Source: Tetradesmus obliquus (Eukaryota > Chlorophyta > Chlorophyceae > Sphaeropleales > Scenedesmaceae). From it: a stretch of DNA of 64,000 bases. The notes below the pieces were generated by a model. It was not told the DNA's origin. It did not search any database and saw only the letters and a list, made by a program, of their open reading frames with translations. The position numbers and the translations under genes were made by a program. Numbering within the stretch: the first letter of the stretch is position 1; each line of letters begins with the position of its first letter. Where the stretch lies: NCBI GenBank assembly GCA_030272155.1, contig CP126205.1:1042501-1106500 (forward strand), written 5' to 3'. Of this stretch, positions 22,870 to 32,700 are shown in pieces.

Positions 22870-23866
22870 CTAACCTCCCTTGTACCTGCTGCTCAGGTAC
22901 GGGTCATCCTGCAGCAGCAGGCAGGGCGGTGGCCGCTCGCTGCTGCTGCCCATGCAGCGCTGCACAAAGGCCACCTCCAGGGGACCCAGTGCACTGCCCG
23001 GCTGCCCATTTTCAGCTTGGCAGTACAGGCTGTCAGGCTTGCTGAGGCTGGCTGCGAGTGTGGCTGCAAACTCTGCTGGCATCACACCCACTTCCTGCAA
23101 GGCAGCAGTAATGCAACCAGTGTCACTGGGGAATGTTGCACAGGCTGTCTGGCTTGCTCAGGGTAGCAGCCAAGGTGGCTGCAAACTCCGCTTCCTGCAA
23201 GCATGACATTAATATGGTTGCAGCTGGTGCTGAAATGTGTCGAGGAGAGCGCAACAGGCTGTCAGGCTTGCTCAGGCTGGCTGCTAGGGTTGCTGCAAAC
23301 TCGGCTGGCATCTCACCCACTTCCTGCAAGCCAGCAGCAGTGCAACCAACAAAAAGTGGATTGGACAGAGTAGTGACAGGCTGTCAGGCTTGCCCAGGGT
23401 GGCTGCAAAATCAGCTGGCATCACACCCACTTCCTGCAAGCAGGCTAGCAGCTGATGTGCAGCCAGCAGTGGCAGCGATCACAAATTGTGAAGCGGAGTA
23501 CTTAAGCTGCTAGCTTATGTCACACTAGCAGACTGCCCAGTCAGACTGTGGCCATCACAACACATTGCATCACACTCGAAAGCCGCTGCTGCTGCTGCTG
23601 CCGCTGCCCACCTGCAGCCACCAGAAGCGCCGCCTGCCGCTTAGCAAGTGTCACATTGACAGGATGCTTGGTTGGTCTGCTGCCATCACATAAAAGTGCA
23701 TCACATTACAGTGCATAAATCGCAAGGCTGCTGCTGCTGCTGCGCACCTGCAGCCACCAGAAGGGCCGCCTGCCCCGCCGCAGGCACAGCAGCAGCAGCC
23801 CCAGGCCCCATGAGTCGATGCAAAAGTCCAGCCGCCCTGCCGTGTTACTGGCCTGCTCTGGAGCCT

Positions 23867-23933
<67 letters not shown>

Positions 23934-24067
23934 TGGTTCAGCAACTCCAGCAGCAGCAGCAGCCCCAGGCCCCAGGAGTCGATGCAAAAGTCCAGCCGCC
24001 CCGCGGTGTTGCTGGCCTGCTCTGGAGCCTGCAGCAGCAGCAACAGCAGCAGTGACAGCAGCAGTGT

Positions 24068-24108
<41 letters not shown>

Positions 24109-25762
24109 CAAGAAAGGGAAGCGGCCAAGACAAAGCTGAAGGAGGGTAGCACGCTGGCACAAGTTGTTGAGCAGCTACATCACAACATGCTGGCACCAAG
24201 GGTGTATCTACCGGCGCTGACTTTACTTTGACAAACAAGGCCCGTGTGTAACTTGAATGGAACATCAGCTTCAACAGACAGTCCCCCCGCCTGTCACTCC
24301 TTGGTGCCCGAGACAGGCCTATAGTGCGCTGCCACAGCAACCAATGTTGCACTTAAAAAAGGTCACTGCACACTTGACTGAGCAGTGCGCTGCAGACATG
24401 ACCCACCTGCCACTCCTTGGTGCCGGAGACAGGGCCGTACTGGGGCAGCTCTGTGCGGGGCTTGGCCACTCCCAGGTCACACAGCTTGATGATGGGGTTG
24501 GCCGCGCTGCCAAATACCTGCATGGCAAGCAAGCATGCAGCACCCCGCAGTGTATGAGTGGTTTGTAACTGCGCTTGGCCACGTCCAGGTCACACAGCTT
24601 GATGACGGGGTGGGCTGCGCTGCCAAACACCTGCACAGCATCAGCAAGCATACAACACACGGCATTGCATGGATGACTCAGTAACTACGCCTGGCCACAT
24701 GTGTACACTCAGATCGCACAGCTTGATGATGGGGTTGGTCGCACTGCCAAACACCTTCACATGCCACATCCATCATTGAAACAATGCATTGTGCTCAGCA
24801 AAGATTCCACCAGCAGCTCACCAGCAGGTTGTTGGCCTTCACGTCGCAGTGCATGTACCCCGCCATCTCATGTAGCTCCCCAACACCACGGCTCATGTGT
24901 TGCAATCCGTGCAAATACAGAAGACGTGACAATGACAAACGCGCAACAGCATGTTGATGGCCTGCACGTCGCAGCGCATGTGCCCCGCCAGGTCATAAAT
25001 GTATATAACAATGTTAACGCCTACACAGTAGTATTATCATGAATAGCACAGCTGCTGCAGCAGCCTTACCAGCAGGTTGTTGGCCTTCACGTCGCAGTGC
25101 ATGTGCCCCGCCAGGTCATGCAAATCCCGCAGCGCCAGCGCAGCAGCACGCACGATGCGCTGCGACACCGCACTGCTCAGGCCCTGCGGCTGCTGCTGCT
25201 GCTTTGGCTGCTGCTTTGCTGGCAGGCCTGGAAACCGCAGCGGCCGCTGCAGCCTGCCTTCTAACAAGCTGCCCTGCACATCTCCAAACTCAGCAAACTC
25301 CATGAGGATGGCAGGCAGCGCTGCTGTTACTGGCCCGCCAGCTGCAGTGTTACTAACAGTGTTACTAACAGTTATGCTGCCGGCTGCGAATGCGTCCACA
25401 ATGTGGGGGGACGCTGCGCAGGCCGTCATGAGCCGGAACTCGGACAGCATGCGCTGCTGCGCTTGCTTGAGGTAGAGGTCTGCGTCGTTGTTGTGGTTGC
25501 CCTGCAATAAGCATTGGTGGCCAGGGATGCAGCAGGTGCGAAGTGCAGGTCAGAATGCAGAATGCAGCAAGCAGCGCAATTAGAACACCATCAGGTGAGC
25601 TGGTGTGCTGCCAGCTTGCAGGAAAACTCAGCCAGGCAGCAAGCTGAGCAGCCAGGCATAGTTGGTAGCTGCTGGGCAGCGTGGTGTGCTCAAATCGATC
25701 AGCTACTTGCAAATGCACAGCAGCTGGAATGTGAGTATCATTGGCTAACCTCAACTAATATC

Positions 25763-25795
<33 letters not shown>

Positions 25796-28131
25796 CCTAC
25801 CTGCACTTCTGCGCTTGTGCTGTGGAAGGGTGGGGCCATCTTCAGAGCCATCGTCACACTGCTGCTGCTGCCTGCGCTGCTTCCTGCGGCTGCTGCTGCT
25901 CCTGCCAGCAGCTGGCTCACTGCTGCGCCTGCGCTGCCGCGCAGCTTGAGTGCTGAGAGGCTGTTAGGCCCAATTGCCTTGACTGCCACCTGTTGCAGGC
26001 AATACCACAGTAGCAGACGGGGTTGAGGGTTGGGGAGCATCAGTTATGAAGCCGCATTGAAAATTGTATAATCAACAGCACCCAGGGGAACGGCTGTGCA
26101 AGCAATGTCTGCACTAAAGCATTCAAGGCAGCTGCAGCCATTGCTTGCAGCCGACTGCCTGCATGCACAGCCAGATACTGTCCTGCAAGCACTGCTGCTT
26201 CACGCAATGTTCCTGCAGGCGATAAGCGCCTGCAGCAGATGCTTGTCCTGCAAGCACCACCTGCCCAATGAAGCGCATATGCGCCTACGCCTGCACTACC
26301 ACACCACTGCCCAGGTGTACCATCGCAGACCGACACATATGCATTCATGCATTTCCAAAAGCGTATTGATTGAAGTTACATTGCTTTTCTGGCTTGTTGA
26401 GTGCCATGATGGGTGCACAGGTGCTGAAGTCAGCAGTGCTGCTGTCATCACCTTGTGCACCTCTCCAAATCCTCCCCTGTGCATCCAACAACGATGGCAG
26501 CGGCAGCAGCACAAAATCAAACTGTGTCATGTTGATAGAGGTGCTATGGCTGCTTACATAGGAGCCAAACCTGCTTGTGCCAATGCTGCAACACAGATGT
26601 GGCTTGCTACAGTTGCATAACCACCAGTGCCACCTTGCCTGCTCAAGTTACTAGACAGTACAGCAGCACGCCTTCAACACTGCTGCTAGCTTGCTTGAAC
26701 CCCCTCAAGAACAGCACAATTGGTTCCTTGCAAGCATTGCTGCCATCAACAAGGTTCTGCAACACACCTGCCTAAGCAGCAGCACATGTTGAGCTGCAGC
26801 CTCTTGCTGCTGCATTTTGGTGTGGTGCTGTTCTTGCTGCCAGGAAGCCAGATGCTCATGGTCGTTGGAAAGTGATCAGCAGCAGCACCTGGCTCCGCAA
26901 CCCCTGCTGCTGCTGCTGCTGCTGCTGTTGTTGCAATGCTGGGCCTGTTGCTGCCAGCACCTTCCCTGCCTGCTGCTGCTGCTGCTGCTGCAGGAGGCAC
27001 CCGCAGTCCTGCTGCTGGTGCTGCACGCCGCTTCTTCTGCTGCTGTGCTGCTGCGCCTGCTGTTGCTTTGGGGGCACGCTTCTGCTTCTTTCTGCTGCGC
27101 AGGGCATCTGGTGAGGAGGCCTCTGTTGCTGCTGTGCCACCTGCGGTGCCTGCTGCGCTGGCTGCTCGCTGCGTGCGGCGCAGGCGCTGCTGCTGCTGCT
27201 GCTGGTGCAGGGTGGGGCACTGCGCCTCTACACTGTCAAATGCTTCATCCAGCTCTGCAAGCAATTACGTAGTGCAAGCAATTACGTAGTAAAAAAGCAA
27301 ATATCATGGACAGAAACCAGCGGTCAACTAGCAGGAGCTAGCTTGATTTGCATGCGGCGATGTCATGGTGCTGCGTGCGCCTGTCAAGTCTGCCATGTTT
27401 CCTGAGCGCCTCCTGCAAGCCTGGTAGCTGCCTCCTGCAAGCCTGGTAGCTGCCTCCTGCAAGCCTGGTAGCTGCCTCCTGCAAGCCTGGTGGCTGCCTC
27501 CTGCAAGCCTGGTAGCTGCCTCCTGCAAGCCTGGTAGCTGCCTCCTGCAAAGCCTGGTAGCTGCCTCCTGCAAGCCTGGTAGCTGCCTCCTGCAAGCCTG
27601 GTAGCTGCCTCCTGCAAGCCTGGTAGCTGCCTCCTGCAAAGCCTGGTAGCTGCCTCTTGCAAAGCCTTGAGCTGCCGAGCAGCACAAGAAGCAGAAACAG
27701 CTGCAATGCAGCTATCTTCAGCACAGCTGCTGCATCAGGCTTCCCGGCTGGCTCTGGCAGCATGCTGCAATGTGCATTCGAAAATCCTGCAAGCCCATTT
27801 GCATCGACCATGCTGCTGCTACTGCTGCATTCGTCGAGTTCATGATCACCCATGCTACTGCCACTGCTGCTTGCAGGAACACATGCAAGCGTGCATGGAA
27901 TGCAGGGTATATCAATCCTGATCTGGCAGCGCAAATCTTACCTGGTGTGGGGCGCTTCTGGCCCAGAACAGCAGGTGATAACTTCTGTGCAGCTGCTGCT
28001 GGTGGTGCATGTTGATCCGCAAAGCTGGGGCCAGCACACTTCTGCTGTGGCTGCTGCAGTCGGTTCGCAAGCCACTGCCTGTAGTCCTTCCAGCCTTGCT
28101 TGTTGGCATCTGCCCTGCTGCTGAAGATCAT
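22870..28131 (-). CDS. Serine/threonine protein kinase, possibly nuclear
   Basis: Eight exons join in frame: 27942-28131, 26768-27254, 26452-26476, 25801-25989, 25070-25501, 24407-24517, 23748-23864 and 22870-23094. They give 591 residues. The N-terminal third is basic and low-complexity, with SRKKQKRAPK and QKKRRAAP as possible nuclear signals. The kinase domain has the Gly loop GRGGFGEVHK, VAVK (ATP lysine), an FRLM helix C, the catalytic loop HMHCDVKANNLL (Asp and Lys present; HCD in place of HRD), the metal site CDLG instead of DFG, then GTKEWQAPE and the helix F region CIDSWGLGLLLL. It ends QDDPYLSSRYKGG. I cannot place it in a named kinase family. The exons encoding the catalytic loop, DLG segment, APE segment and C-lobe each have extra copies nearby. 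The ATG at 28131 is the first in the exon, and an upstream exon cannot be excluded. Confidence 0.85.
23020..23445 (-). repeat. Four copies of a kinase C-lobe exon start
   Basis: The segment EVG.MPAEFAATLAASLSKPDSL occurs near 23030-23094, 23135-23200, 23255-23325 and 23370-23440. Only the leftmost continues into the full last exon. The others keep a CTTGCAG-like acceptor but run out after SKPDSL. Confidence 0.85.
23600..24035 (-). repeat. Three copies of the APE-segment exon
   Basis: The complete copy is 23748-23864. A second (about 23942-24034) encodes APEQASNTAGRLDFCIDSWG and LGLLLLELLNQ and loses the end. A third (about 23600-23640) keeps only the final FWWLQ part. A (CAG)21 tract at 23868-23930 lies between copies, and a further interrupted CAG run covers 24033-24107. 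Confidence 0.85.
24275..24760 (-). repeat. Copies of the DLG (activation segment) exon
   Basis: The complete exon is 24407-24517. Partial copies occur at about 24565-24635 (encoding VFGSAAHPVIKLCDLDVAK), 24705-24757 (VFGSATNPIIKLCDL) and 24275-24305 (the PVSGTKE end). In the second copy the Gly of the metal-binding motif is Asp. Confidence 0.8.
24825..25125 (-). repeat. Three copies of the kinase catalytic-loop segment
   Basis: The main exon (25070-25501) encodes HMHCDVKANNLL. The middle copy (about 24945-24995) encodes HMRCDVQAINML: the catalytic Lys is Gln and no donor follows. The left copy (about 24830-24880) encodes YMHCDVKANNLL and retains a GTGAGC donor. Confidence 0.85.
26452..26476 (-). 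CDS. 25-nt kinase microexon (glycine loop)
   Basis: The exon GGGAGGATTTGGAGAGGTGC followed by ACAAG is bounded by a CAG acceptor and a GTGATG donor. It completes an AG|G Arg codon from the exon at 26768-27254 and runs in phase 0 into VAVK at 25989, giving LGRGGFGEVHKVAVKAI. The fit on both sides and the family consensus make it convincing despite its length. Confidence 0.85.
27409..27666. repeat. 22-bp minisatellite, about 12 copies
   Basis: The unit CTGCAAGCCTGGTAGCTGCC plus TC repeats head to tail, with a few 23-bp variants carrying an extra A (TGCAAAGCC). It lies in the first intron of the kinase gene. The frames are open on minus by accident (LQEAATRLAGGSY and related phases), but no splice sites flank it. 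Confidence 0.92.
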
Positions 28132-28139
28132 CGAGCTGC

Positions 28140-29160
28140 AGATGCAAAACAGGCAAACAAATGACTTTCAGCAGCAGGGGCATGCCCACACACCACAGCC
28201 TTTGCCCAACACGAGCCGCTGCTGCCTTTGGCTGTTCAACAAAGAACATTGCTTCAAAAAATCGTGCCAAACCATCACATGCCAGCTACGATTGGCGTCT
28301 GTGGTGTTGAGCCTGACCTGCTTCTGCTACGCAGGCGTGACTTGCCTGAAACCTTCCCTCCTGAAGATGTAGCCTGCCCCATCAGTTAAAACGTAGCCGC
28401 TGCCACGCCCAAGGGGCCTCCAAGGCCCTTCAGCCATCGCTGTTCACGCCGATCAACTGGCTGATGCCTCTCGGACACGCACTGTGCGAAGAGCAGCAAA
28501 TAGACCAGCGCAGGCTACAACATGACAGAAGCGCCAGTCTAGAGCGTAGCGAATCTGCAGATACCACGGCCGAGCAGTTAAAGGAGGCCCGACAGCTGGA
28601 TGTAACACACGGAGCAAACCCTAAACGTAGTTCTTTGTTTATGAGACGTGATTCAGACATATACAATAATCCGTCCAAAAGTTACATGTTAGGTGCCAGC
28701 AGGTCCCTCTCCCAGCGACCACTTATGACACATCACTTCCAGCCGCAGCAGTTGTGCTGTGGCAGTACCAACTGCCAGACCCAGGCAGGGAAGCACCCGA
28801 TGCTTCACGTACAGTGACATCACCAGTGCAGGACAAGTGCATGCACAGTATTTAAAAAACCCACCATTCAAGCATCCTCAAAACCAAGCCGCAACATGAA
28901 CTGCTGCAGATCCAGGGTTGAAAACCGGGACACTGCTATCCCACAGAGGCATTGTACATCATTTTCCAGATGCAAGTCACGCAAGATGACACAATGATAG
29001 TCAAGCATACACGGCTAGTCAGTCTGTTTTTGCAGCAGTTGATCCCCTACCAGTGCAGCACAGGTTGCATGCACAAACATTGCACTGCTGGCAGCCTTGC
29101 ACAGTGCACGCCTGTCGAGCCAAGAGCGAATTCACCACCAGCGCAGCGGTTGAGATGTGG
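28140..29160. other. Region between kinase and macroglobulin genes
   Basis: Composition is less CAG-rich than in the genes. An open frame on plus at 28464-28817 (117 codons, charged, e.g. ERSESADTTAEQLKEARQ) has no recognisable homology, and a minus frame overlaps it. I could not decide whether either is expressed. The kinase promoter should lie here. Confidence 0.4.
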
Positions 29161-29165
29161 CTGAC

Positions 29166-29360
29166 TCACAGCAATAAGATGTAGTAGAGTAAGCGCGGCA
29201 GTCCGCAGGACATGTGCATGTACAAGACACCAGTTAGCACGGTGATGAACACATACACCATAGTTTGATCTGACTGCCCAAAGCCTGCCGTCAGACCACA
29301 CCAGTGAAATGTGATGACAGCAGCCATGCACCCTGGCAAACAAAACTCTGCACCAGGTGT
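29166..29360 (-). CDS. Candidate terminal exon with hydrophobic segments
   Basis: A minus frame ending TGA at 29166 encodes a hydrophobic stretch (AAVITFHWCGLTAGFG, VYVFITVLTGVLYMHMSCG, LPRLLYYILLL). The macroglobulin reading frame has a plausible donor, CAGCAG|GTAGGC, at about 29743, so this could be an alternatively spliced membrane-anchoring C-terminus. It could equally be a separate gene or noncoding. The acceptor is not clearly defined. Confidence 0.3.
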   Translation of the reverse strand, partial: TPGAEFCLPGCMAAVITFHWCGLTAGFGQSDQTMVYVFITVLTGVLYMHMSCGLPRLLYYILLL

Positions 29361-29739
29361 TGTGTTGACAGCTTCGCATTTGAGTCTGGTGCCATCTCTC
29401 CAATGTACAGTCCTACCTAACCGTAGCAATACCACACAAAGCCTGCTTACGGAACACTTCAGTCGAGGACACTGCATGAGGTTCCATAACAGTGCTGCTT
29501 GTGTCAAGCCTTCTGCAGGCCTTAGCAGAGCTCCTCATCCCAGCATCCACACATACAATCCACTCCTTTAACAGGACCCACCCTTGTCGAAACCCAAAGC
29601 CCATGCAAGCCCTGTGTGGCCTGTGCAGCATCTAGTCCCCACATCCAAACACACCAAACACCCTTTATGCTGGCGCACTTGCAAGCAACAGAACCAAACA
29701 CCAAATGTACACTACACCCATTACATGTAGGCCAGCAGC

Positions 29740-32700
29740 CTACCTGCTGCTGCCAAAGGTACCGCAGTCAGCCCCTGAGAAGCCCCCATCACAGATGCAC
29801 ACCCCGCTTGCCAAGTTGCACGCCCCATTGCCACTGCATCCCTTCGGGCACGCCTTGGCAGCTGCCGCACTGCCCAGCTGCTGCTGCGCTGCCGCACAAG
29901 GTGCTGCTGTAGGGCACACAACAAAAGTGCCTGCAGGACTGAGCCCCATAACCTCCGGCTGCTGCTGCACATATGCTTTCACTGGCGGCAGGGTGAATGT
30001 GCCGCTTGTTGCTGCAACCGCCTTGAAGCGCAGCGTCTGCGTGCCTGCCCTGAAGTAACTGAAGCTGAAAAGCACACTTGCAGGGCTCGTGGTTTGCACA
30101 GGGCACACAGGCCAGGGTCGCCACCAAGGAATGGGGCGGTAAGGTGAAGACGGCATGCTGCTGCTGATACCCATGCGGCCTGGCCGCGACAGCTGCACCA
30201 TCGGCGCGCTCTCAGCCATACCAGGGTATGCTGCAGCTGCCCCGATGGATGCAACTGCTACCGGCTTGCCCAACGCAAAGCCGCCGTTGCTGCTGCTGCT
30301 GGGTGCCGACAGGTCACTCTCATCCTCACTGCTGCTGCAGGAAGATGCCAGCTCAGGGTCTGTGTACACATTAGGGTCCAAGGGTTCAAGCCCTCCCGGC
30401 ATCAAAACCTCGACCACAACATCGGACTGATCATCAGGGCTGGTAACCTGAACCGCAATCGTCACTAGCTTTCCTAAACCCACACCAGCTAGGTTTCCAC
30501 CATCTGCTGATGCCAGCTGCACCACACGCTGCACCCAGAGGCCCCTATAAGTAGGGAAGGGCAGCAAGGCTTCTGGAGTAAAGTTGAGAGAGGCAGCAAT
30601 CGACACCTCGCCGCTTCCCTTTGCATTGAAGATGAGGCTGGAGCCGGGTGGAATGCGCTCCCACTTGGTGCTGCTGCGAGCAATGCTGCCGGCGTTGCTG
30701 CTGTTGAAGCGCGCCGACAGCAGGTTCACAAATGGACCCTGGAACAGCTTTGCATTACTGCTGCTGCTGCCGCTGCTGCTCTTGTTGCTGCCGGCTGCTG
30801 CTGCTGCTGCTGCTGGCGCAGGCACACCAGCTACTGCTGTGAGTGCGAGGTCTGGGATGGTGCTGGATGTGGCTGCATCATAAGAAGTGAGTGCAGCACC
30901 ACGCAGCGCAGACTCCCAGGGGCTACTGCTAATAGCAATGGCTCCAAAGGTGCGGAAAGGTGGCGGAGCAGCGCCTTGCCCCACCCACGCAGCCACCTTT
31001 TGAATGAGGGGGTTGTCGGTGCCAGAGCGCAGGAACAGCATGAGAGCCAGGGACTGGTCTGATAGAGCTGCAGGGTGGAAGGAGAGTTGCAGCAGGGCAA
31101 GGCACAGGTGATACACACAGGTTGTGTCAGCACGATATATGGAGCACAGGGCTACCGAGTATGTTGACAGACACTGCGGTGCCAGGTGAGGGCTCAAAGG
31201 CAGCTGCAAGCAGGCAACGTACCACGGCGACACATGACGAATGCAGCAGCAGCATAAGGAGCGGATACTGCGCTGACGCCCGGCCCGCCAGTCAGCACAG
31301 ACACCAAAAAATCGCCGCTGCTACACCAGCAGCTGGTGCCCGACATCTCTCACCAGCAGCTCCGCGCTTCCCGTCGCCTGGTGCCAGCAGCAACAACACA
31401 ACCTACAATTCAATGCTGCTACAATACAATGCTGCTACAATGCTGCTAAACTGCTGCACCAAAGACCTCACCAGCAGCTCCTCGCTCCCCATCGCCAGTT
31501 GCCACATACGCCGTGCGCCCGCCCACCCTCACATTGCTCAGCAGCCGCCCAGCAATCTTCCCTGCCTCAGTACTGCCACTGCTGCTGCTGCTGCTGTTGC
31601 CAGCTGTCAGCAGAGCCAAGCCCACCCTGGCCTGTGCCCCAACTGACATGTTGACAGCAGCTGCCACAAGCCTGCTCATGGAAAGGTCTTTTTGCACCTC
31701 TGCAGCCACTCCGGAAGGCTCCCAAGAAGCACCAAGCACCAGCCGGGCCCAAGATAGTGAATCAAGGTCCCGGTATTCCATCGGTGGCTGTGCTGCGCGC
31801 GCAGCCACAGCATCTGCAACGACTTGTGCCTCCAAGGCCTTGCGCCAGGTCTTGGTGGCAGAGACGAGCGCTGCCCAGGGGCCAGACACCTCCTTGGCGC
31901 CAATGAAGCCGGCAGCGTTGACCGCCTTTGACTTTGACTTGCTGCCCTGGCCTGCTGCTGCAGGTGCTGCTGAGTCAGCAAGCTGCTCAACAAGCCAAGT
32001 TGCCCATGCATTGAGTGCCACATCAGCTCTGCTGGGGCCACTGCTAGAGGGCCACATGCAACGGGGGTCAACCGACAGCAGGCCGTACGTAGCATCAGTC
32101 AAAGGTTCGACTGCAGCCAGCAGCGCCTGCTGCGTGGCATTGAGCTGGAAGGGGGTGAGGTAGCTACTGGGGGCTGTGGACGGGGGCCGGTATGCGGCTA
32201 GCATGGCTGGCAGCACTGACAGGGCGATGGCGCTGGTGCCGGAGGGGCAGTTGCGCATGGAGTTGACGCCCTGGCGTACAAGCGCCTCGTAGCTTCCCTG
32301 CGGTCGGGCGCAAGCAGGCAAACTCTTTGGACCAGTAGATAGTAAGATATATGCACACTAACACAGCATGGAGTTGACGCCCTGGCGCACAAGCGCCTTG
32401 GAGCTTCCCTGCAAGAAGACACAGAAACACATGCCAGAGAGGGCAGGTGAAAGCAGCACAGCACGATTGAAGGCGCCGTGAGCATATCTGCTCCATGAAG
32501 CAAAGAATCGTCCTGCTTTGGGAACAGTGCATTGCATGCTTGATGCAAAAGAGATGCTGCATGAACAAGGTACACGAAACAAGCAGCACGTCCTACAGCT
32601 GCTCAGCGGAGGATATGCAACTGCATAAAGGGACACGTAGCAAAATGCAGTCCCCACTGCATCAGCCTCACCTGCACAGCTGGCAAGTAGCCAACGCCAG

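Noticed and set aside
27338-27934. Repeat protein (LQEAATRLAGGSY units)
   Set aside because: The repeat is a 22-bp unit that changes frame every copy and sits in an intron of the kinase model, which closes in frame without it.
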